Positions 33,847-42,700 are shown, numbered from the stretch's first letter. The stretch: DNA of 64,000 nucleotides from Proteobacteria bacterium UBA981 (GCA_002292285.1 DBBP01000029.1:14147-78146), one strand, 5' to 3'. Numbers and translations are program-made. Notes: generated by a model not told the origin, from the sequence alone.

Positions 33847-34407
33847 ATGCGCCTCAATAGTCCGCGCGTCCCACCCAAAGAATCTTCCGACTGGAGCGAG
33901 ACCGACGCCGAGATCATGCGGCCATTCGTGGCGGCCGGAAGTGACCACAATGTGTTTAAAACAATGCTGAATCACCCCGATCTCATGCGTCGCTGGCTCG
34001 CGTTTGCCAATCATGTGTTGTTTAAGTCAACTTTGGCGGCACGTGAGCGCGAACTCGTTATTCTGCGTATCGGCTATTTGTGTCAGGCGGGTTATGAATG
34101 GGGGCAGCACGTGGTCATCGGGCGCCAGGTCGGTCTCGACGATGACGCGATTCGCAGCGCGAAGACGGGTCCTGATACGCCCGGCATTCCGGCTCTCGAT
34201 CGCTTGTTATTACAGGCAACCGATGAGTTACATGGGGATGCTTTCATCAGTGATGCGACGTGGACGGCGTTGTCGGCCCATCTCGACACCCACCAAATGA
34301 TGGACCTCATCTTTGCTGTCGGGCAGTACAACCTGGTGTCGATGGCGCTGAACAGCCTCGGCGTGCAGGCTGACGAAGGCCTGGATTTGCCCGGCTGGGA
34401 CGTTTAG
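33847..34407 (+). CDS. Carboxymuconolactone decarboxylase-like (AhpD-fold) protein
   Basis: A 186-residue all-helical protein. ILRIGYLCQAGYEWGQHVVIGRQVGL is the active-site helix pair of the CMD/AhpD family; a single Cys precedes Tyr-Glu-Trp-x-Gln-His, as in the decarboxylase-like branch rather than the CxxC peroxidase branch. ATG 33847 follows AGGAGAG; an ATG at 33829 in the same frame would lack a good site. Single gene, divergent from the CopD/pirin pair. Possible role: lactone decarboxylation or antioxidant activity. Confidence 0.82.
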   Translation: MRLNSPRVPPKESSDWSETDAEIMRPFVAAGSDHNVFKTMLNHPDLMRRWLAFANHVLFKSTLAARERELVILRIGYLCQAGYEWGQHVVIGRQVGLDDDAIRSAKTGPDTPGIPALDRLLLQATDELHGDAFISDATWTALSAHLDTHQMMDLIFAVGQYNLVSMALNSLGVQADEGLDLPGWDV

Positions 34408-34555
34408 TCGGACGCCGAATACTGAGGGACGTCTGCCGTTTGCGCGCAGGCAGGCGGGAAGAGAAGTTCTTTCGTGTCATCAGCGACCGGGCCGACGCAA
34501 TCGTCGGCCCCGTGCGCTCAGCCGGGGCTGTCCGGAGGGACGTACCGGCTCGGGA

Positions 34556-34792
34556 TTATTTGCTATGCGAACCGTCGCACATGGGTTGCTTGCCGGTTAC
34601 TTTGCAGCCGCAGAAAAACACTTTGCGCGTTTCCGTGGCTTCATATTTCAGTGGGGTTATATCGGTGCCGGCGTGTGCACCATCGCAAAATGGTTGTTTG
34701 GCACTTTTGCCACAGGCGCACCAGTAATAACTTTTGCCGGCTTCTACCTCGGTGGCGTAGGGCGTTTCGGCAGCGCGAATGGGGTCAGTCAT
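34556..34792 (-). CDS. Tandem CDGSH iron-sulfur domain protein
   Basis: A 78-residue protein with two CDGSH-type sites: YWCACGKSAKQPFCDGAH and FFCGCKVTGKQPMCDGSH. Each gives the 3-Cys-1-His ligand set of a [2Fe-2S] cluster seen in mitoNEET-like proteins. Bacterial tandem forms are small cytosolic redox or cluster-transfer proteins. AAAAGGAG precedes the ATG. It lies 40 bases downstream of the YceI gene on the same strand and is probably co-transcribed with it. Confidence 0.92.
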   Translation of the reverse strand: MTDPIRAAETPYATEVEAGKSYYWCACGKSAKQPFCDGAHAGTDITPLKYEATETRKVFFCGCKVTGKQPMCDGSHSK

Positions 34793-34832
34793 CGGTCATT
34801 CTCCTTTTGGCGGTGATAACGGCACGCGTCAG

Positions 34833-35402
34833 CTATTGCTTGCGAGTCCCTTCAATGCCGAGTTCAAGCTCGACGGTCGTGGAGGCGGGGCCGAGATCGA
34901 AATCCATGCCGAAATCGGCACGGGTCATCGTGTAGGTACCCTCAAAGCCGGCTCGGTAGCCGCCCCACGGGTCCGGCCCTTCGCCGAGTTTTTTCAAGGG
35001 GATTTCAATCGTCTTCTTGACGCCGTGAAAATTGAGAACGCCGGTCATCACGCCCGAGTCACCGGTGCCCTTGAACGAGGTGCTGGTAAAAGTCGCCACC
35101 CCAAATGTATCGACGCCGAGAAACTCGGCGCTGCGCAGGTGTTTATCGCGTTCAGCGTGGTTGGTATCAATCGAGGTTGTATCGATGTTGACCTGAATTG
35201 AACTGCCCTGCGGGGAGGCGGCGTCATAGGAAAAAGTGCCATCTACGCCATTAAAACGGCCATACAGCCAACTGTAGCCAAGATGCTGAACGCGGAATTG
35301 AACAAACGAATGCGCAGGGTCTATCTGATAGTCGGCTGCGTTCGCCGGGACTGCGACAGCCGCAACCAAAGTCAACAACACTGCCTGAAAAGTGCCAGTC
35401 AT
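34833..35402 (-). CDS. YceI-family periplasmic lipid-binding-like protein
   Basis: A 189-residue protein with a Sec signal (FQAVLLTLVAAVAVPANA, cut before ADYQIDPAHSFVQF). The mature part is the YceI lipocalin-like barrel (YGRFNGVDGTFSYDAASPQGSSI, HLRSAEFLGVDTFGVATF). Relatives bind polyisoprenoid such as ubiquinone-type chains. It is upstream of the CDGSH gene in an apparent two-gene operon. Confidence 0.9.
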   Translation of the reverse strand: MTGTFQAVLLTLVAAVAVPANAADYQIDPAHSFVQFRVQHLGYSWLYGRFNGVDGTFSYDAASPQGSSIQVNIDTTSIDTNHAERDKHLRSAEFLGVDTFGVATFTSTSFKGTGDSGVMTGVLNFHGVKKTIEIPLKKLGEGPDPWGGYRAGFEGTYTMTRADFGMDFDLGPASTTVELELGIEGTRKQ

Positions 35403-35520
35403 GCGTATCTCCGTCGATGAATTGTTAGCGCGATTGTCTGACTTCGAGTGACGGGGTGGCTCGCGGAACAGCCCGGGTTGGTAGCTGCGCCATTATTCAG
35501 CGGCGCGAAGAAATAAACAA

Positions 35521-35982
35521 TCAATCCGCTGACGGCAGGTCCGCTGACATCAGGACATAGTCTTCGCGCGCGATGAGGCCACAGCTCGCGTAGAGCCGAC
35601 GCGCGTTCGTCTTCCCGCGCTCAACTTCCAGATGCAGCGCCTTGATGCCACGCCGAGTAGCAAACTGTATGACCGATTCGATAGCAAAGCGGCCGCCACC
35701 CTGAGCGCGGTATGGGGCGCGTAAGTAAAGTTCGTCGATAAACGCGTCCCGACCACCGAATTCGAGACTGAAACCGATACCGAGTGCGATATAGCCCGCA
35801 CACGCGCCATCACCGTTAATTAGCCAGATGTTGCCCAAAATGTCATTTCCCAGCAGTGCGCGGACTGCGCTGGCACGCACGGGTGAGGCAAGCTGGATGT
35901 TCTCAGTGGCGTGAAATTCGCTGACCAACTCATAGACGGTGTCGTAATCAGTCGCCTCAGCAAGGTTCAGAGTCCATTCCAT
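35521..35982 (-). CDS. GNAT-family acetyltransferase
   Basis: A 153-residue acyl-CoA N-acyltransferase. AGYIALGIGFSLEFGGRDAFIDELYLRAPYRAQGGGRFAIESV contains the acetyl-CoA-binding motif A (R-A-Q-G-G-G-R-F form), and GIKALHLEVERGKTNARRLYASCGL is the usual C-terminal part. Acceptor unknown. ATG 35982; the frame runs open far upstream but codes nothing family-like there. It follows the small membrane protein gene by 29 bases on the same strand. Confidence 0.83.
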   Translation of the reverse strand: MEWTLNLAEATDYDTVYELVSEFHATENIQLASPVRASAVRALLGNDILGNIWLINGDGACAGYIALGIGFSLEFGGRDAFIDELYLRAPYRAQGGGRFAIESVIQFATRRGIKALHLEVERGKTNARRLYASCGLIAREDYVLMSADLPSAD

Positions 35983-36011
35983 GCTAGCTCGACTCCCCAA
36001 GCGTGTCGTTG

Positions 36012-36332
36012 TCAGGCGAGCAGACCGCCGATAATCGCGCCCACCAACAGCGGCCCAACGTGAGTCAACGCGAGCACAAATCCTCCCGCACCGGCGAGCG
36101 CGCCAATGACTGGCATGCCACTCATCGCAGTTGCCAGGACGAACATTGCACAGCCCACGATGACAACGGGCAGAACGGCAGCAGTCATGCCAGCGAAAAC
36201 GCCGCCGGCTTTCATACCACCCACGACTCCGGCAATGAGACCACCTATTCCGGGCAGCCAGAACAGCAGCACGGAAATAAAGAACATCCATAGCATGCCG
36301 GCGATGATGCTGCCGCGCGGAGTTTCGGTCAT
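36012..36332 (-). CDS. Small membrane protein, unknown
   Basis: A 106-residue Gly-rich membrane protein with about four short hydrophobic segments (MLWMFFISVLLFWLPGIGGLIAG, VVIVGCAMFVLATAMSG). Start M at 36332; an upstream ATG at 36389 would add 19 polar residues. I recognise no defined family; the Gly-Gly packing resembles DUF-type stress-membrane proteins. Upstream of the GNAT gene and likely co-transcribed; divergent from the SirB1 gene. Confidence 0.55.
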   Translation of the reverse strand: MTETPRGSIIAGMLWMFFISVLLFWLPGIGGLIAGVVGGMKAGGVFAGMTAAVLPVVIVGCAMFVLATAMSGMPVIGALAGAGGFVLALTHVGPLLVGAIIGGLLA

Positions 36333-36450
36333 TAGTGGGCGGTCTCGCTCGTGAGTTTCATCGCTATCTTCGCGCGAGCGAACATTCACTGCAATATGCC
36401 GAACGCTCGCACGCGATGCTCGCTTCGGGAAGCGCTAGAATGTCGCTACT

Positions 36451-37221
36451 GTGTATGAACCACCCTTAAGCGAAGAGTTCCGAGAATTCGCCCGCGAGCG
36501 CGGTGGCGTGATCAGTGGCGCGTTGCTGGTTGCACGGATTTTGCACCCCGAAACTGATGAGCAATGGTGTCGGTCGGAACTTCAGCGTCTGGCGGATCTC
36601 GCGGGTGCGGTCGCTAGCGGAGAAGCCCTGATCACGTTCCTTCATAGTGAGGGCTTCAGTGGCTCGCAGACCTATTACACCAGCGACAACAGCTCTCTCG
36701 AACAAGTACTGCGAACCCGCGAGGGCATTCCGATTACTCTGGCTCTGGTGGTGCTTGGCGTCGCTGAGGCGCTCAATTTACGTGCCACTGGCATCAATTT
36801 TCCGCAGCACTTCCTGGTGGCGGTCGAAGGCATTTATGCCGATCCGTTTCAGATGCAGGTCATTGACCCAGCCGTGCAACGTCAATGGCTGGAGCAAACG
36901 GGGTTGCCGATTGAACGCGCGTTTCCAGAGGCCACCCCCGTCGATATCGTGCTGCGTATGTTGAACAATTTGCGCATGTTGGCAAGCCAGCGCGATGATC
37001 ACGCAGCTAACCTGGACTATTCCGGCTACCAGTTGTTGATCGCCCCCGAACCATTCCCGTTCCATGTCGAACGCGTCGATATGTGGATTGCCGCCGGAGT
37101 GCCGGATATGGCGCGCCACGAACTTGATCAGGCGCTACGCCTGGCGCCAAATGAGACCCTCAAGGAAGCGTTGGTGAAACGTCGTATGACGATCGACAGT
37201 AGCCCCAGCAAGTTGCATTGA
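36451..37221 (+). CDS. SirB1-like transglutaminase-core/TPR protein
   Basis: A 256-residue protein: SSLEQVLRTREGIPITLALVVLGVAEALNLRATGINFPQHFLV is the conserved SirB1 domain, where His and neighbouring residues form a transglutaminase-like core but the nucleophilic Cys is usually absent. The C-terminus (LNNLRMLASQRDDHAANLDY, RVDMWIAAGVPDMARHELDQALRL) is TPR-like. GTG 36451. Relatives are often near hemK/prmC and peptide-release genes, but none is here. Function is not known in detail. Confidence 0.82.
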   Translation: MYEPPLSEEFREFARERGGVISGALLVARILHPETDEQWCRSELQRLADLAGAVASGEALITFLHSEGFSGSQTYYTSDNSSLEQVLRTREGIPITLALVVLGVAEALNLRATGINFPQHFLVAVEGIYADPFQMQVIDPAVQRQWLEQTGLPIERAFPEATPVDIVLRMLNNLRMLASQRDDHAANLDYSGYQLLIAPEPFPFHVERVDMWIAAGVPDMARHELDQALRLAPNETLKEALVKRRMTIDSSPSKLH

Positions 37222-37229
37222 GGTGCCCA

Positions 37230-37263
37230 GCCGGGCGGCCAGCGCACTATGGAAAGGCCCGGC
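37230..37263. terminator. 7-bp inverted repeat between convergent genes
   Basis: GCCGGGC (37230-37236) and GCCCGGC (37257-37263) can pair around a 20-base loop between the SirB1-like and reductase genes. The long loop and absent T-run make this a weak call. Confidence 0.3.
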
Positions 37264-37279
37264 GCTTGTAACGACTTGC

Positions 37280-38317
37280 CTAGCCGATCTGCATTTTCAA
37301 GATACCGATATTGGCCGTATCGATACGGCGCGCACCAGATTCAATTTCGAGCACCATGGCCGTTAGCGCCGCGTTGACCCTGACGTCTGTTCCGAGCGCT
37401 CTTCCCTGTTCAACCAGGTAACCGTTTAACCACGGAATCTCGCTTTTACGGCCCCGTTCGAGACTGCCTAAGGTCGATGGTTTAACGCCCTGATATCGTT
37501 CAGCCAACGCGGCGAAGCGGCGCGAAAGTGCGGCGGTCTCCGCGGCGCTGGCGCCTCGCGGCAAATAATATTTCTCGTGATCGATGGCAACACGCTCCAG
37601 CACGATGTCATGTGCTCGTGCAGTATCGAGCGCTTCGCGATAACTGTTCAGTGCAAGCACCCGGGCGTCGTCATCTTCGAGCAGTTCGCCGAGCAATTTG
37701 CCGGACACTGCGCACAGTGCGGAGACCGCGCAATTCCATGCCAGCTTGCTCCATAGCACGCCGAGAATGTTGTTACTGACGACGATATCACTGCTGCCCT
37801 TCAGCAAGTCTGCGAGTGCGTTAATGCGGACACTGACTGCGCCATCCAGTTCGCCAAGATACAAACGACCGCGGAACGTGTGGTGATAAACACCGGGTTC
37901 GGTCATCGTGGCGCCGAAAACGACACTGCCACTAACTACCCGTTCGTGCCCACAAACTGCAGCGACGGCGTCCTCTACGAAACCGTTCTGTAAAGCGACG
38001 AAATAGCCGCCTTTAGCCAGGAGGTTTACGCTCTCGGTCACCGCTGGGACGACCTGTCCGGCCATCATGCTGAGTATGACTACGTCATAGCGCTGTGCGG
38101 TGCTCAACTCGGACGTCCGAGTCCAGGCCCGCGCCGGCCAATGGTGATGTTCTCCGGCGTGTTCGAGGCGTAATCCGGCCGTGTTCAATGCGGTTGTGAT
38201 CGCCGCATTATTGGTGACCAAATCAACCGCATGCCCATGCGCGAGCAAATCGCTGGCGATAATGCCACCGACCGCGCCGACGCCCTGCACCAGAACGCGG
38301 GTTGCCGCTCCTGTCAT
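37280..38317 (-). CDS. Ketopantoate reductase (PanE/ApbA) family protein
   Basis: A 345-residue NADPH-dependent reductase. VQGVGAVGGIIASDLLAHGHAVDLV is the N-terminal Rossmann GxGxxG, and WSKLAWNCAVSALCAVSG holds the catalytic Lys and Asn of ketopantoate reductases. It is longer than the ~300 residues of PanE, and the substrate may be another 2-keto acid rather than ketopantoate. No other pantothenate gene is nearby. Minus-strand gene downstream of the exported methyltransferase gene. Confidence 0.84.
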   Translation of the reverse strand: MTGAATRVLVQGVGAVGGIIASDLLAHGHAVDLVTNNAAITTALNTAGLRLEHAGEHHHWPARAWTRTSELSTAQRYDVVILSMMAGQVVPAVTESVNLLAKGGYFVALQNGFVEDAVAAVCGHERVVSGSVVFGATMTEPGVYHHTFRGRLYLGELDGAVSVRINALADLLKGSSDIVVSNNILGVLWSKLAWNCAVSALCAVSGKLLGELLEDDDARVLALNSYREALDTARAHDIVLERVAIDHEKYYLPRGASAAETAALSRRFAALAERYQGVKPSTLGSLERGRKSEIPWLNGYLVEQGRALGTDVRVNAALTAMVLEIESGARRIDTANIGILKMQIG

Positions 38318-38372
38318 CGCCGATTCGCGCTGCGGCGAGACACCGTTCGCAGCGTAGTGCGCACGGCATACA

Positions 38373-39185
38373 TCACTGCACGGGTTTAGTGAACTTCATT
38401 GTCATGCGATCGCTTTCGCCGATGGCCGCATATTTATCTCGTTCAACGTCGCCGGCACGATAGCTCGGCGGCAACGTCCACACGCCTTTCGGATGATCTT
38501 TAGTGTCGCGCGGATTGGCGTTGATCTCGCTCTTGGCGACGAATTCGAATCCGGCTGCCGCGGCCAGATGCAGGGCCTCACTTTCGGCCAGATAACCAGT
38601 TTTAGCGGATTCGGCGCCGACCATAGCGTCAGTCCCGCGGTGCGCAACAAGCCCCAGTGTGCCGCCCGGTTTCAGCAGCGTGAACGCCGCAGCAAACATG
38701 GCCTCGGCGCGTCCGTCGCGCACCCAGTTGTGCAAGTTTCGAAACGTCACGACCAGATCAGCGCTGCCGGCCGGGGCAGGAGATACGCTGTTTGGTGGCA
38801 TCAGCGAGGTCACATTCACCTTGTCATAGACGGCGGGATTCGCGGCCAGCTTTTGCTTCAGGACCTCGGCGTTGCGGGCGAAATACTCTACCCCGGTGCT
38901 GCCGTCGTAGTTGGCCGCGTAGAGCACGCCAGCACCGCGCAGATATGGTGCCAGCACCTCGGTATACCAGCCGCCACCGCCGGGCCAGATCTCGACGACC
39001 GTCATATCCGCTCGGAGACCGAAGAACTCGAGTGTTGCAACCGGATGACGGGCGCTATTGCGCGCGATATTGTCGGCTGCACGGTGCCCACCTGTGGCAG
39101 CAGCCTGCAGCGCCGCATCAGCTGCTGTTGATGGTTGTGCAATAACAAACAAGGCAAGTGAGAGCAGGCGGCAAACATTCTTCAT
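38373..39185 (-). CDS. SAM methyltransferase-like protein with export signal
   Basis: A 270-residue class I methyltransferase fold: TVVEIWPGGGGWYTEVLAPYL is motif I (SAM-binding), and LVVTFRNLHNWVRDGRAEAMF and LLKPGGTLGLVAHRG are motif IV/VI-like. The N-terminus LLSLALFVIAQPSTAAD is a Sec signal peptide, so the domain would be in the periplasm, where SAM is normally lacking. Related sequences with signals occur in several proteobacteria, but their function is unsettled. Substrate and true activity unknown. Confidence 0.8.
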   Translation of the reverse strand: MKNVCRLLSLALFVIAQPSTAADAALQAAATGGHRAADNIARNSARHPVATLEFFGLRADMTVVEIWPGGGGWYTEVLAPYLRGAGVLYAANYDGSTGVEYFARNAEVLKQKLAANPAVYDKVNVTSLMPPNSVSPAPAGSADLVVTFRNLHNWVRDGRAEAMFAAAFTLLKPGGTLGLVAHRGTDAMVGAESAKTGYLAESEALHLAAAAGFEFVAKSEINANPRDTKDHPKGVWTLPPSYRAGDVERDKYAAIGESDRMTMKFTKPVQ

Positions 39186-39312
39186 GGTTATTTTCCTTCG
39201 TGCGCAAGCGCGCCGTGACGGTGAGTTGAGTCACTTAGTGTCGACGGCCGCGTGCTGGCTCGCAAGCTGGGGCCGAAAAATAGCGCACCCGTCGTGCGGT
39301 TTGTGTCTGCCA

Positions 39313-39720
39313 CTAGCGACGGCCCGCCGGATTGAGCTTGTAGGTTACGGTGGCAAAGGCGACTTCCTCGCCCGCCTCATTGGTCACCGAGACTTCGCCG
39401 ACGCACAAGGTACCGCCTCGCCGGCGCACCCTCGCACTGGCAAGCAAATCGCTGGTTACGCCGAGCTTCAGAAAGTTAACCGTAAAGCCGACAGTCGCGC
39501 CGCGTGCCTCGTCGGTGCAGTCCGGATGGGTCCAGAAGGCACAAGTGGCCGCCAGGTCAATCAGAGAACTGATTGCACCTCCGTTAATACGTTCGCCGCC
39601 AAGAAAGGCCTGATAGGGGAGTTTGAGTACCGCGGCGTCGGTAACCGCAGAGACAACCTGGACGCCAAGGTGGCGGGCATAGGCTTGTTGTTCGCCAATG
39701 GCACGGGCGTGGTCACGCAT
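39313..39720 (-). CDS. PaaI-family hotdog thioesterase
   Basis: A 135-residue hotdog-fold acyl-CoA thioesterase. GGERINGGAISSLIDLAATCAFWTHPD gives the central helix with the Asp used in the PaaI family, and ARVRRRGGTLCVGEVSVTNEAGEEVAFATVTYKLNP is the typical ending. It probably hydrolyses aromatic or medium acyl-CoA in the cytosol. Single gene, divergent from the VOC/enoyl-CoA hydratase pair. Confidence 0.88.
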   Translation of the reverse strand: MRDHARAIGEQQAYARHLGVQVVSAVTDAAVLKLPYQAFLGGERINGGAISSLIDLAATCAFWTHPDCTDEARGATVGFTVNFLKLGVTSDLLASARVRRRGGTLCVGEVSVTNEAGEEVAFATVTYKLNPAGRR

Positions 39721-39910
39721 ACAAAATCCTTGTTAAGCCGCCCGGTGCGCGCCGTCAGTGTCAGCGCCCGGCCACCGATTTGCGTTGACCTCGCAGCTCA
39801 GCAGAGCGTCAGGTGCGGCAATCGTTGTGATAAATGGCGCGGCGAGACTTCTCGCCGTCGCCGGTTCGGGTTACCTTCACTATTGAAACCGCTACCCCGG
39901 GGAGGAAGCA

Positions 39911-40435
39911 ATGACCCAACCACTCTACACATTACGGCAACTGGCTTATGTGGTCCGCGATCTCGATTCCGCGCTCAAATACTGGACGGAAGTCCTTAAG
40001 GTAGGCCCGTTTTTCAAGCTTGAGCACCTCGCGCTGGACAACCAGCGTTATCGGGGCAGCCCCTCGAATGCCGATATCACGGTAGCACTGGGGAACTCAG
40101 GTGATGTACAGATTGAACTTATTTATTGTGAAGACGATTCGCCGTCGGTGTACAAGGAATTCCTCGACGCGGGAAGAATTGGCGTGCACCACTTCGGCAT
40201 GATGCCGGAAGATTATGCCGCGACTTGCGCCCAGTACCGTGAGCTTGGGCACGAAGCTGCCTTCGAATGCACGATCGGTGGCGCGCCGTTAACTTATTTC
40301 GATACCGTCGATAGCGTCGGCCATTTCATCGAATTGTGGGACAACAATCCGATCTACCTCGATATGTTCGCTGTCATCGAAGACGCCGCGAAAGGCTGGG
40401 ACGGCAAAGACCCAGTCCGCTCGGGACCGTTATAA
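39911..40435 (+). CDS. VOC-family protein
   Basis: A 174-residue protein with two VOC modules. LRQLAYVVRDLDSALKYWTEVLKVGPFF opens the first, GRIGVHHFGMMPEDYAATC carries a metal-type His, and TVDSVGHFIELWDNNPIYLDMF holds the closing Glu. It lies 3 bases before the enoyl-CoA hydratase gene, in an operon. That pairing suggests a role in an acyl-CoA or aromatic pathway, as with methylmalonyl-CoA-epimerase-like or glyoxalase-type enzymes; the reaction is not known. Confidence 0.82.
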   Translation: MTQPLYTLRQLAYVVRDLDSALKYWTEVLKVGPFFKLEHLALDNQRYRGSPSNADITVALGNSGDVQIELIYCEDDSPSVYKEFLDAGRIGVHHFGMMPEDYAATCAQYRELGHEAAFECTIGGAPLTYFDTVDSVGHFIELWDNNPIYLDMFAVIEDAAKGWDGKDPVRSGPL

Positions 40436-40438
40436 AAC

Positions 40439-41191
40439 ATGGGCGGTGTATTGGAGGAGATTAGTGAAGGGCACGTGCGTGTGCTCAAACTTAACCGACC
40501 AGAGCGCCTGCACGCGATCAACCGCGAACTGGCGGACGCTATGGTGGCAGCGCTCGAACGTGCCGAGGATGATGACCAGGTGCGCGCTGTGGTTGTTACT
40601 GGCTGCGGTGACAAAGCATTTTGCGCCGGCCAGGACATGCTTGAGGCGACGGGCGTTGAACCAGGTGCCGCTGGCGGTGGCACTAGTTCGGCCTATCGTG
40701 CGGTTGAGCGTTTTCAGGCCTCGCCGCTACCGTTAATCGCCGCAATCAACGGTTACTGCTTCGGCGGCGGTGCTTTGCTGGCTATCGCATGTGATATACG
40801 GCTTGCGGCCGAGCACGCGACTTTCAGATTACCGGGGGCCGCTTACGGTCTGGTCGTTGGCGCGGCAATGTTGCCGCGTCTGGTCGGTGCGGCGCGAGCG
40901 AAGGAGTTGATCTTCACCGCGCGCCGTTTCGACGCCGAGCGGGCCCTTACCTGGGGGTTGTTGAATCATGTTCTGCGCGCTGATGAACTACTGCCGGCGG
41001 CGCTGACCATGGCCCATGAAATAGCGGAGAATTCCGCCACTGCAGTACGCGAATCGAAACGTATTATTGATCTCGCCAGCATCGTCGAACACGCCGTCAC
41101 CACTGAGAATGCAATCAATAGTGAGCTACGGGGTAGCGAGGAGCAATCGGCGCGGTTTCGCACCGCCACTCACGCGGTCACGGGGCGCTGA
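40439..41191 (+). CDS. Enoyl-CoA hydratase/isomerase family protein
   Basis: A 250-residue crotonase: VVTGCGDKAFCAGQDML forms the first oxyanion loop and AINGYCFGGGALLAIACDIRLAAEHA the second; RLPGAAYGLVVGAAMLPRLVG replaces the classic Glu region, so chemistry may differ from hydration. It sits 3 bases after the VOC gene. A second crotonase lies at 19046. Substrate unknown. Confidence 0.86.
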   Translation: MGGVLEEISEGHVRVLKLNRPERLHAINRELADAMVAALERAEDDDQVRAVVVTGCGDKAFCAGQDMLEATGVEPGAAGGGTSSAYRAVERFQASPLPLIAAINGYCFGGGALLAIACDIRLAAEHATFRLPGAAYGLVVGAAMLPRLVGAARAKELIFTARRFDAERALTWGLLNHVLRADELLPAALTMAHEIAENSATAVRESKRIIDLASIVEHAVTTENAINSELRGSEEQSARFRTATHAVTGR

Positions 41192-41232
41192 TACAAGCGG
41201 CCAATTAGCGCTTTGCGAACCTGTCAGTGCCG

Positions 41233-42054
41233 TTACCACAAGTCCCACACGGGCTGCAGGTCGGCGGGCAGGGCGGGCATTTTGCCAAGTGCCGCCCAGG
41301 CCTTACCGGGTTCATGAAAGTCTGAACCCACTGAGGCGGCGAGTTCATGGCGCTGACAAAGTTGTGCGAGTGTGCGCGTCAATTCTTCGCTCTGACCGCC
41401 CGAAACGACTTCAATCGCTTCACCGCCGGAATCCCGAAAAGCCCGGGTTAATGCGTTCATTTTTCGGTGGGTCAGGCCGTATTTGGATGGGTGGGCAAGC
41501 ACGGCCGTGCCACCCGCACCCCGAATCCAATTGATGACCTCGGGCATGGGGGCCCAGTGGTCCAGACCCGCGGCATCATGCCGCCCGCCGAGATATTTTC
41601 GGAACGCCTGCTGCGCAGTCGTCACGGCACCGATGCTGACGAGATAGGCGGCGAAGTGCGGCCGACCGATGTTGTCATTCGCAGCGAAGCTGGCCGCGCC
41701 CTCGTAGGCTCCGCTGACACCCTGCTTGCGCAGGCGCTCGGCAATAGCTTCGGCACGTTGCTGCCGGGCAGCACGCTGGCTGGTGCAAGCAGCATGCATA
41801 GCCGCATGGTCGGGGTCGATGTTCAGACCAACAATATGTACCCCTTGCCGTTGCCAGAAAGTCGAAAATTCGATGCCGCCAATCAAACGCAGAGCGGCGC
41901 GTTTGGGAGCGGTCAGCGTCGCATAGGCGGCCGTTGTGTCGTGGTCGGTAATGGCGAGCAAAGTCACGCCGGCGGCGCTTGCCCTATCCAGCAGGTCGTC
42001 CGGACTCAAGCTGCCGTCCGACGCATTTGTATGGGTGTGTAAGTCTGCAAGCAT
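41233..42054 (-). CDS. yciV: PHP-domain phosphoesterase (YciV/RNase AM-like)
   Basis: A 273-residue polymerase-and-histidinol-phosphatase domain protein. MLADLHTHTNASDGSLSPDD gives the HxH and Asp metal ligands, AITDHDT the next, ANDNIGRPHFAAYLV a middle His, and ASVGSDFHEPGK the C-terminal Asp-His pair. This metal set and length match YciV-like 5'-3' exoribonuclease/phosphoesterases that act on 3',5'-bisphosphates and trim RNA 5' ends. The start ATG 42054 begins the family sequence. Convergent with the enoyl-CoA hydratase gene. Confidence 0.86.
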   Translation of the reverse strand: MLADLHTHTNASDGSLSPDDLLDRASAAGVTLLAITDHDTTAAYATLTAPKRAALRLIGGIEFSTFWQRQGVHIVGLNIDPDHAAMHAACTSQRAARQQRAEAIAERLRKQGVSGAYEGAASFAANDNIGRPHFAAYLVSIGAVTTAQQAFRKYLGGRHDAAGLDHWAPMPEVINWIRGAGGTAVLAHPSKYGLTHRKMNALTRAFRDSGGEAIEVVSGGQSEELTRTLAQLCQRHELAASVGSDFHEPGKAWAALGKMPALPADLQPVWDLW

Positions 42055-42185
42055 GGGCTCAATAGCACCGTCGAGGGGTGGATGTGGCGTCGTCAATCGG
42101 CCAGACGGAATTCAAAACCGCCCGAGGTTACGCATTTTAGTCGTGTGTTTCATACTTCATCTTACTCCGGCCTGGACTTCCCGAG

Positions 42186-42216
42186 ATGACCGCTATTAGT
42201 GACTACAATGACCGCT
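42186..42216. repeat. Two 9-bp direct repeats between yciV and hspQ
   Basis: ATGACCGCT occurs at 42186-42194 and 42208-42216, 22 bases start to start (about two helical turns), in the divergent gap upstream of hspQ. Such spacing fits an operator with two monomer sites on one DNA face, or chance. No regulator identified. Confidence 0.25.
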
Positions 42217-42303
42217 GAGTGCGGACACTGCCGTAGTGGTCGAAATCCCTCGTGAGAGTTCTGGGTTAGACTGCCGCCACCTTGACGCCGCCATTGGGCC
42301 AGC

Positions 42304-42639
42304 ATGACTGAAATTGTTCGCAACGCTAAATTCCCCATCGGACAGGTGGTCCGCCACCGGATCTACGAGTTTCGCGGGGTGATTTACGATGTCGACCCGA
42401 CCTTCAGCAATTCCGAGGAATGGTGGAATTCGATTCCGGTTGATGTCCGCCCGCGCAAGGACCAGCCCTTCTATCACTTGCTCGCAGAAAACGCCGAGAC
42501 CAGCTATGTGGCTTATGTCTCGGAGCAGAATCTGCTCCACGACGAAAGCGGAACGCCGGTGAATCATCCGGACGTTGGCGAGTACTTCGGTAAGCTTGAA
42601 GACGGCCTGTACACACTAAAACCGCAACGAGCGCACTAA
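42304..42639 (+). CDS. hspQ: Heat shock protein HspQ
   Basis: A 111-residue protein: FPIGQVVRHRIYEFRGVIYDVDPTFSN, SIPVDVRPRKDQPFYHLLAE and SYVAYVSEQNLLHDESG are the conserved HspQ blocks, including its hemimethylated-DNA-binding (YccV) domain. HspQ modulates Lon protease and affects DnaA stability in enteric bacteria. ATG 42304. No clear heat-shock promoter was read by eye. Single gene. Confidence 0.93.
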   Translation: MTEIVRNAKFPIGQVVRHRIYEFRGVIYDVDPTFSNSEEWWNSIPVDVRPRKDQPFYHLLAENAETSYVAYVSEQNLLHDESGTPVNHPDVGEYFGKLEDGLYTLKPQRAH

Positions 42640-42700
42640 AACCAACCGCCTTAGCTGGCGTTCAAATGCTTCGTACCTGGACGCATGGTGACCGCTTACG

